NCBI GenBank assembly: GCA_032209605.1
Contig: JASFXZ010000028.1
Span: 6,458,941-6,522,940 of the forward strand
Direction of reading: 5' to 3'
Length of the DNA: 64,000 bases
Source of the DNA: Mactromeris polynyma
Taxonomy: Eukaryota; Mollusca; Bivalvia; Venerida; Mactridae
Shown here piece by piece: positions 58,601 to 64,000 of this stretch; positions within the stretch are counted from its first letter, which is position 1; each line of letters opens with the position of its first letter. The translations under genes and the position numbers were made by a program. The notes beneath the pieces are model-generated. The model was not told the origin of the DNA. It searched no databases and saw nothing but the letters and a program-made list of their open reading frames with translations.

Positions 58601-60873
58601 TACATGTAGTTGGTATATGTCATGTTTACGAAAAGAAACCTGTGATTTAGTAATTACAATATCTTTTGATCGATCTCTGGTTTCAAAGATAATCGTTAGC
58701 AAGATTCTAATGAGGTTTGATTCGCTAGGACAAAGGTATTCCGAAAACGTATACATTTTTCGTTTTTCTTTGCTTTCAAAGACCCCATTAAACGGTCTTC
58801 AAACCCCACTCGCGTGCCGGTCAACAATTATGCTCATTTAGGAGAATGTGAGAATAAACCAAAGCGTGTATAGCTTTTTGTCACACATTAGGATTATAAA
58901 TCTAGCGATGAAAGCGATACGAGTCTATCGGTTTCTTTACAAATATCATTAAATATCAGTTTCGCTTTTACCTCCCGGAGTAATCCGTTTGTCTTGTCTG
59001 TGTTCGGTGTTTAAGTTTATTCAGTTTAACCATTAAACACGGAAAACTGTACAACACTCACAATATATTGTATACATAGCTTGTTAAATCATGTTATTTG
59101 TTTCCTATGTATACTGCTTGCCACTTCCACTAAAACTGAATATTAAAGATATCTAGGATTCAATTCCTGTAAATATACGTTGTCTGTCTGATACAGAAAC
59201 ATTTAAAAATAATTATAAGACCTTCTTAATGCTTAAACAATAATATCAATAATATTTTATTATTGTATGTATGTGTCTTATGTGAGGTGTCTGTTGTTGT
59301 TGTTTTATTTCAATTTTTATTTTCAGATCATCTTAACTTTTGTAGTTTTTAATAGTCTCATTTACATCCTGATGTTAAAACATGATGTACATGTACAATG
59401 TATTGTGTGTGCGTTTGTGAATGCGTGTTTGTTTGTGTGCGTGTGCGTGTGCGTGCGTGTGCGTGCGTGTGTGTGCGTGTGTGAATTCTTGTTTGTTTGT
59501 GTGTGTTTATATTGTAAAATAGAAGGCCATATTGAAAAAAATATGAACAATTTATTGTTAACCTTAAATATGTAACCTTCTGAAAATAAAGAATTTATTG
59601 TTGTTATTATTATACCAGTGATATTGTTAAAACATGCTTCATTTATTCCATAAAAACATTTCGGGCGATGGTGAGGTACTGTCGAGCAATAGAAGCGACT
59701 GTTGCTTGCAGGTAATACGAATAAACAAGACCTCAACACACCGCATAAAACGTTTCACTAATTCTTTAAATAAAGTATGTTTCGTTACTTTTATGGGCTA
59801 AATTAATACATGGTCGATGAAATAACAAACAAATATGTATAACTAAAAACGCACCGTTTCGTTGGCTTCTGAAATGTGAGAAAGTCTCTCTTACCTGGTG
59901 GTAGGTCATGTGGTGGTGGATCAGTTCTAGAATATCTAAATGTTGGCATGATCATCTGGTTGCTACCCCCGGGGCTTGGGTGTGACAATATTCTGTCTAT
60001 ACCTGAAAATCATTAAATACAGTGAAACCTCACTTAAAGACCACCTAAATATTAACACCACCTCAATATTAAGACCACCTAAAAAGAAGAACACAATTTT
60101 CAAGTCCATTTTCACTATTAACTCTTTATACAACCTCAATAATAAGACCACCACAATATGAAGGTACGTGTAAATGGGCGGGGAGTGTAATAATCCCGCC
60201 CTTATAGTTTAACATTAATATTGAGATATCGGAATAGTTTTGTGGAAGATATTTTGATTGTGAAAGATTGGTGAAATTTGTCGTATTTCTACGGTGGCAC
60301 AGAGGTGACATGTGTATGTTTTTATTTATCTCGTGCGCACGACATACTAAGTCGTGCACACGAGATACTAAGTCGTGCGCACGAGATATTAAGTCGTGCG
60401 CACGAGATACTAAGTCGTGCGCACGAGATACTATGTCGTGCGCACGAATTAGTATGTCGTGCGCACGAGATAAATAAAAACATACACATGTCACCTCTGT
60501 GCCACCGTATATGTCCGAGGTTATTTCTGAATAATTACTTCTATTTAGAGAAATTCATTATATATCCTCACCATGTGATATGTCTCCCACTTTCAGCCCA
60601 CTCAAGGCGTGCATACTCATCCGTGGGTGGACACCTTGTCTTGTATATCCATACAGGACGTGGTCGAGATCACCTTGGTTAAAATAGAATGTCTTAGGTA
60701 GTTGGTCACGTGGGTCGCTGTGAAACAGCCGATTGGATAATTCTGTTAGAGCCTTGAAAGGCAGCATATCAACCGGATATGACGCACGTTGTTGTTGTTG
60801 TTGTTGTGACTGTTGTTGTTGTTGTTGATGATGTTGTTGATACAACATATGAAGCTGATTGGCAGGCAATAAA
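46696..60873 (-). CDS. PRDM14: PRDM14 orthologue (PR domain zinc finger protein 14), 5'-incomplete
   Basis: Nuclear DNA-binding regulator; in vertebrates PRDM14 acts in germ-cell and pluripotency control. Nine exons read right to left: 60873-60572, 60002-59895, 57834-57674, 57257-57117, 56520-56385, 51491-51362, 49538-49412, 48539-48429 and 46893-46696 (stop TGA). All have AG/GT borders and matching phases, giving about 470 residues. The first recognised exon has a poly-Gln run and the block [12 protein letters not shown]...HALSGL. Exons 3-5 form the PR domain ([49 protein letters not shown]). Exons 6-9 encode six zinc fingers: the first, C2HC-like, has [12 protein letters not shown], then [58 protein letters not shown] and [15 protein letters not shown]. 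The order matches PRDM14 throughout, unlike PRDM4, 6 or 10. Base 60873 is the last base of a split codon, so upstream coding exon(s) are missing. The last exon could alternatively be spliced at 46740. Confidence 0.92.
47213..47465 (-). repeat. tRNA-derived SINE in a PRDM14 intron
   Basis: The - strand head contains GGGTTCGATTCCCGGTCGCG. The body runs to a conserved-looking block at 47213-47275 (GTTTAACGCCGTTTCTCAAC, ATACGGCGGCCGG on the + strand). Comparable domains occur in bivalve SINEs, but the exact family was not determined. Confidence 0.65.
47739..47930. mobile_element. pogo-like MITE, 192 bp, copy 1
   Basis: Perfect ends TACAGTCAAACCTG and CAGGTTTGACTGTA (TA target included) enclose AAGACCACC repeats. 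A near-identical copy is at 55222-55414, so both are recent. Confidence 0.85.
48000..48060 (+). repeat. tRNA-like fragment
   Basis: AGAGCCAGAGTGCCAGACCC followed by GGTCGCGGGTTCTAATCATA has a B-box-like GGGTTCTAATC but a weak A-box. It is probably the head of a decayed SINE. Confidence 0.4.
48150..48375 (-). repeat. tRNA-derived SINE in a PRDM14 intron
   Basis: The - strand head (about 48375-48300) has GCGATTGAGTGGTTAA and GGGTTCGAATCCC. The body has GGTACCCACCAGGGGGTG (reverse complement near 48215-48232). It lies 55 bp from the 48539-48429 exon. Confidence 0.6.
48870..49215. repeat. 25-bp minisatellite in a PRDM14 intron
   Basis: About 14 units of CCCTTTATCCCTTCGAGAGT plus TGTTT, with TTTTT and TCTCT variants. 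The period is not a multiple of three and no unit contains a stop, so all three + frames are open; these are not genes. It ends near TTCTATAGTG. Confidence 0.92.
49576..49755. mobile_element. pogo-like MITE (AAGACCACC family)
   Basis: The left end ACAGTAAAACCTCACTTAAA and the right end AAAGGTTTACTGTATA are inverted, with AATATTAAGACCACC repeated inside. It starts 37 bp upstream, in gene orientation, of the PRDM14 exon starting at 49538. Confidence 0.75.
50470..51285. repeat. 50-bp minisatellite in a PRDM14 intron
   Basis: About 16 units of GAAGAGAACTATAGACAGGA plus GAAAGTGAGAGAACTCTAGA plus AAAGATAAAG. Each unit contains two AGAGAACT half-sites followed by ATAGA or CTAGA, so it arose from a ~25-bp ancestor. 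The array ends 77 bp from the splice donor side of the exon at 51491-51362. Confidence 0.92.
51612..51784. mobile_element. pogo/Tigger-like MITE
   Basis: The ends TAGTCGGATCTCGTTCATTC and AATGAGGTTCTACTGTA, together with the interior GGGTCCGAAATTTTTATTTC and GGGACCTGATAT, show the same family as 5271-5449. A further truncated copy is at 55437-55565. Confidence 0.7.
52297..52600 (+). repeat. tRNA-derived SINE in a PRDM14 intron
   Basis: The head has GGTGACTCGGTGGTACAGCG and GGGTCGCGAGTTCGAGA, matching A and B boxes. A ~200-bp body (AGGTGGGTTAGGGGCCCAAC, CCTTCCGACTCCCC) runs to about 52600. Confidence 0.65.
52600..54060. other. Large PRDM14 intron, non-repetitive part
   Basis: AT-rich intron sequence between the SINE and the 51-bp minisatellite. 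Short open frames on both strands have no recognisable features, and no exon or regulatory motif could be supported. Confidence 0.4.
54062..55095. repeat. 51-bp minisatellite in a PRDM14 intron
   Basis: About 20 units of TATGACTGACCATTCAGAAC plus AAGGGAGGTAAATAAATGTG plus GGAACTATCAA. The period is 17 codons, which gives a 289-codon artefactual open frame on the - strand. Variants (ACATGTG, CATTTAG) cluster in the middle units. Confidence 0.93.
55222..55414. mobile_element. pogo-like MITE, 193 bp, copy 2
   Basis: Near-identical to 47739-47930, with TACAGTCAAACCTG / CAGGTTTGACTGTA ends. A truncated element of the TCGTTCATTCGAA family begins 22 bp beyond it. Confidence 0.85.
56693..56742 (-). 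repeat. Truncated tRNA-Ala-like SINE
   Basis: GAGCAACACGAAAAATCGGT followed by CAATGGCGCTACCGGGAT matches the tail-head junction of the SINE at 4562-4690. The rest of the head is missing. Confidence 0.7.
57955..58195. repeat. Short GC-rich minisatellite (CCGACCGACCGTCCGTCCCA)
   Basis: Irregular 16-28-bp units built from GACCGACCGTCCGTCCCACA. Several frames are open on the - strand as Gly/Arg/Ser/Val repeats, which are artefacts. It lies about 120 bp upstream, in gene orientation, of the PRDM14 exon at 57834. Confidence 0.85.
59398..59512. repeat. Microsatellite-like (TGTGTGCG)n tract
   Basis: Alternating purine-pyrimidine run of GT and GC dinucleotides with short interruptions. This composition can adopt Z-DNA. 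Confidence 0.85.
60020..60160. mobile_element. Truncated pogo-like MITE (AAGACCACC family)
   Basis: It begins ACAGTGAAACCTCACTTAAA and contains CAATATTAAGACCACC, but the right end is missing. It starts about 18 bp upstream, in gene orientation, of the PRDM14 exon at 60002. Confidence 0.65.
60292..60507. mobile_element. 216-bp palindromic MITE with internal 21-bp repeats
   Basis: The outer ~52 bp are perfect inverted repeats beginning CGGTGGCACAGAGGTGACAT, flanked on both sides by TA. The centre is a short array of about five ~21-bp units, TCGTGCGCACGAGATACTAAG, each of which is itself palindromic (TCGTGCGCACGA). The TA target suggests Tc1/mariner-type mobilisation. It lies in the intron between the PRDM14 exons at 60572 and 60002. 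Confidence 0.85.
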
Positions 60874-60937
60874 CTGGAAAAAATAACATTGACATATAAA
60901 TGTTATAATAGAATTACATTTTAATCACTAACAATAC

Positions 60938-61140
60938 TAACAGTCTTTCGGATGAGACAAAAACCGAGGTCCCGTGTACGATGCTTTACACCGGGCACGT
61001 AAAAGAACCAGGGGTGCTTCTGAAACTGGGACATCTCCTGTATCATGCACTTGCCTCCACAAATCTAAAATGATTAACATTCTTCCAGCGGTGTCGCCCA
61101 TGTGGGAAACCGGTGGCGACGATAAATAAACGCAAATACA
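60938..61140 (+). repeat. Headless SINE related to the one at 39310-39592
   Basis: AACAGTCTTTCGGATGAGAC, ACCGAGGTCCCGTGTACGAT and GCCCATGTGGGAAACCGGTG match the body of the - strand SINE at 39310-39592. No tRNA-like head is visible. Confidence 0.7.
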
Positions 61141-61199
61141 AACAATATCTACAGTTGTACAAGCAGAGCGAATGTTATTATACAAGTGAACAGAAAGCA

Positions 61200-62084
61200 A
61201 TCAGGGTTGGGTAATAAGCGGAATGTGTAGAACAGGAGGTTAGAGGAATATTATACAACAAGATGGCATAGCCACTAACATTGAATGTGATGCTATCGAA
61301 CACACAATGAAAGACGTGAAAGCAAGCACATTCCTATTTCACGTTTCAAGATTTCACATTTTTTGATAAAACAGAGAAACGTGAAAGATGCAATATTGAT
61401 TTTAAGATTCATGCATTCACGTTTTCACGATATGGAATAAGGTATAAAGAAGACACTACCGCCTTTCACTTTGTCCCTTCGCTAACATTGTCGCACAGTA
61501 CTCAAGTGAATGAAATTCATAGGCGAACAACAACAACGCACATGCAAAGTGGCGTCTTTATTCAATAATGTCCTACAGCAATTTGTCTAATCATTGCTTA
61601 GAAAAATAAAGAACAAAGCTCATTGAACACTAATAGATTTGTTTGTGTAAAATTGCTCACGTCGCCTTTTAGAGAACGCTGTGATAATGATATTATCGAA
61701 CATTAAGGTTCCAAATGAAAACTGCTCATATCTCTGCTTTCTAATGAAATTTCATAGATATCGTATTTCCCTCGAGATGTTATTAATTAGCACCGGACAC
61801 TTAAGGCAAAATAATTATAAGCATTAGTCGATGACTTTGAAGTTTTAATCACTACAAAACCAACATCAGGAGTATAGATATATAATCTGATCAAAATATA
61901 ACTATATGATTGAAGCTGTCGTATTAATAATATTGTCAGGCTTAGTAACAGTGTATATGATAGTTGAACATTTTAAACAAATTGCTATAGTCACACATTT
62001 CTGAAAAATTCGTCAATGTCAAGACTTAAAATTGATACCTTAAAGAAATCTTGTTCAGTACTTAAAACACACTTAAAGATATAT
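61200..62084. other. Non-coding stretch upstream of PRDM14 exons
   Basis: No exon was recognised, although the missing PRDM14 first coding exon(s) must lie in or beyond this direction. Confidence 0.4.
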
Positions 62085-62400
62085 TATGCTCATTTTTTGT
62101 TCATTTGTTTACCTGAACAAACATGAAAAATATACTTTATCTAGTGAAATCTTCAATAAATATGCATTATCACAGAATACATGTATAATGTATGTCTCTG
62201 TATTTGTCAAAAAAAGACGTTTTATATTATCATATTTTTTTTTAAACGGGTGTTTTTTACTAGTTTTGTCTGTTACGGTTATACATGACAATAGTTCTTA
62301 TTAATGATGTTTTTGACTATGTAACAACACTACTTGATGAAGCCCATTAAAACAAATTTTGGTTCAGATGAGCCAGATACATCTTTAAAGTCACACCAAG
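62085..62400. repeat. Third partial copy of a segmental-duplication sequence
   Basis: TTGTTCATTTGTTTACCTGA through AGATGAGCCAGATACATCTT aligns with 41825-42155 and, less completely, 20405-20720. It may be a dispersed repeat family that also sits inside the duplicated units. Confidence 0.7.
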
Positions 62401-62519
62401 GATCGTACATACATTGTGATCGAAACATTTGTATCATCCAGAATATTCCCTTAGTTACGTTTACCGTTAACCTCGATAATCACGTATTGATAGTGCCCAG
62501 TCAGATTTCAGAACTTGAG

Positions 62520-62830
62520 ATTCAATATCGGTGCAAAACGTATTTATTTCTTATCTTGTCGACCGGTTAATATAATCCAGTTTCTCGCGTTTTGGTTTAC
62601 ACTTGCTGTATGATGGCGTTCCTGATTGTAACATTGTGGTGCACATAAATCAGTTACGTCTCATCACGTGATAGCAATATTACATATGATTAACTGTTGT
62701 TGAGTTGAGTTTGACGTCATCATTATGTGTGTTCGGATGTAAACCGCACACGGAAAGTCACGGAGGCACATCGGCATTTTTCGGAAATCGCGACAAGATT
62801 TTGTAAACAAGATATGATGCATTTAAGACG
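62520..62830. repeat. Dispersed repeat shared with 4790-5130
   Basis: Shares TCTTGTCGACC, TTTACACTTGCTGTATGATG, ATGATTAACTGTTGTTGA and CACACGGAAAGTCACGG with 4790-5130, with small insertions and deletions. Confidence 0.6.
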
Positions 62831-63013
62831 GAGAAAGTATTTATAACCATCAACCAATGAGCGTAAAGCTGTTTCTAATGCGAGTACGTGTTACAACTGT
62901 TGCGGTTGTTACCCCTATTGTGCCTTTAAAATACATTCTTTGGAGTAAAACTAAACTTTTCTTTTCCCATTACCAACTAAAATGACTCATTTTAAGCGAA
63001 CTGTGTCCAGTAC

Positions 63014-63190
63014 AGTCAAACCTCACCGAATGACCGCCTCATATTCAGAGCAATTCATTAATAAGGCCGTATTTTCTTGGACTATTTTTTCATTGTTATT
63101 ATTTATTTTCTATATTTAATCTCAATAATCAGCCCATCTCACGAATAAGACCGATTTCCTTCAGAACCAACGGTGGCTTTTTAATTGAGG
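63014..63190. mobile_element. Degraded pogo-like MITE
   Basis: Starts ACAGTCAAACCTCACCGAAT and contains AATAAGACCGATTTCCTTCA. The right end is eroded near AATTGAGGTTTA. Confidence 0.5.
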
Positions 63191-63356
63191 TTTATTTTTA
63201 TTTTACATAATCATGCTTAATAATAATATATATCTATCTCAGGGTAGGCGCGAAATGTTGCTTGAAAAATGGGTCAGTAATGATAAATGTATTGTTTATG
63301 TACCGCAATGCTCAGATCGGGTTTTCATGATAAATTTATTTTTTAACGATAATACA

Positions 63357-63525
63357 GTATAACCTCGATAATAAGACCACCTTTGGAACCATTGAAAAAT
63401 GGTATTATTATTGAGGTGGTCTTAGTATTGAGGGTGAATAAAGAGCAAAATTGACTCGAAAATTGTGGTCTCAATTTTCAGGTGGTCGTATTATTGAGGT
63501 GGTCTTTATGTGAGGTTTTACTGTA
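63357..63525. mobile_element. pogo-like MITE (AAGACCACC family)
   Basis: The ends ACAGTATAACCTCGATAATA and TATGTGAGGTTTTACTGTAT are inverted, with AATAAGACCACC/GGTGGTCTT inner repeats. Confidence 0.75.
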
Positions 63526-64000
63526 TATATATGTAGTATGTACTCCCTCGCACCTATATAAACTTTGAAAAAATAACGGTTACTTTTTTCCTTTAATTAT
63601 ATTTTTAACTGATCGTTTTTTATCTTTTTGAAACAATTATACACAGTTAGACGCAATTAAAGTGAAATATATTCAATTGCTGTCTTATAGCGTGAGAAAA
63701 TCAAGATCAACCCCAGACAACGCTTCAACTTTCAAACTACAATCCGCGCACCCATTACTCGTTAAGCGGTTAATTTAAGGAGCAAATTGTAATACATCGC
63801 TTTAACATTGCACGGGAGAGTAAGTTTCATTCATAATTTATACGATACTTCGTACAATCGACTTCAGAGACGCGAAAAACGTTTAATTTACATTTCATAA
63901 AACGCAACTGTTTGCATTGTCATTGCACCGATAATTGTTGCAAAGGTTCACTATGACTGTCTCCGTCTTAATGCAATTTTTAGCGTGAGTTAAAGCTGAT
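63526..64000. other. Right-hand end, nothing recognised
   Basis: AT-rich sequence with no supported gene or repeat. Confidence 0.4.

Noticed and set aside
46696..60873. Assignment of the zinc-finger gene to PRDM4, PRDM6 or PRDM10
   Set aside because: The finger series with [10 protein letters not shown] and [18 protein letters not shown], the pre-PR block DLDHVLYG and the PR-domain motifs fit PRDM14 specifically.

Overview
This window is animal nuclear DNA. It has split genes with GT-AG introns, AT-rich spacers, many minisatellites, tRNA-derived SINEs, several MITE families and a Ngaro/DIRS-type retrotransposon. The protein families and the repeat style suggest a lophotrochozoan, most likely a bivalve mollusc. 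That placement is inference, because no species-specific marker was recognised.

The left end (about 1-6100, + strand) holds the last four recognisable exons of a TLC-domain gene, the TLCD3A/FAM57A orthologue. Its 3' coding end has been copied about 152 bp downstream. Next come two copies of a MITE rich in CRE-like sites, a 48-bp minisatellite, and a 1.6-kb minisatellite of 24-bp units (about 9772-11358).

The middle (about 11359-44640) is a tandem segmental duplication. Each unit carries, on the - strand, a three-exon four-helix claudin/PMP22-like gene. A conserved upstream splice donor and a pair of NRF-1-like sites probably mark a 5' untranslated exon and promoter in each unit. The two paralogues have different lesions: copy A has a shortened last exon, and copy B has a frame-breaking deletion in exon 2. 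Copy B was also enlarged by insertions. The largest is a structurally complete Ngaro element (25819-33602, - strand) with split repeats A1-ORFs-B1-A2-B2. It encodes Gag, reverse transcriptase-RNase H, tyrosine recombinase and an SGNH hydrolase. Other insertions are a foldback-like element (about 34990-35825) and a hAT-like element (39010-40271) that contains a SINE.

The right part (about 44640-64000) begins with a 35-bp minisatellite. It then holds nine - strand exons (60873 to 46696) of a PRDM14 orthologue: the N-terminal conserved block, the PR domain and six zinc fingers, with every intron phase matching. The introns contain four minisatellites, SINEs, pogo-like MITEs and a 216-bp palindromic MITE. 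The first PRDM14 exon(s) and the first TLCD3A exon were not found. No rRNA gene, clear functional tRNA gene or CRISPR array was seen.
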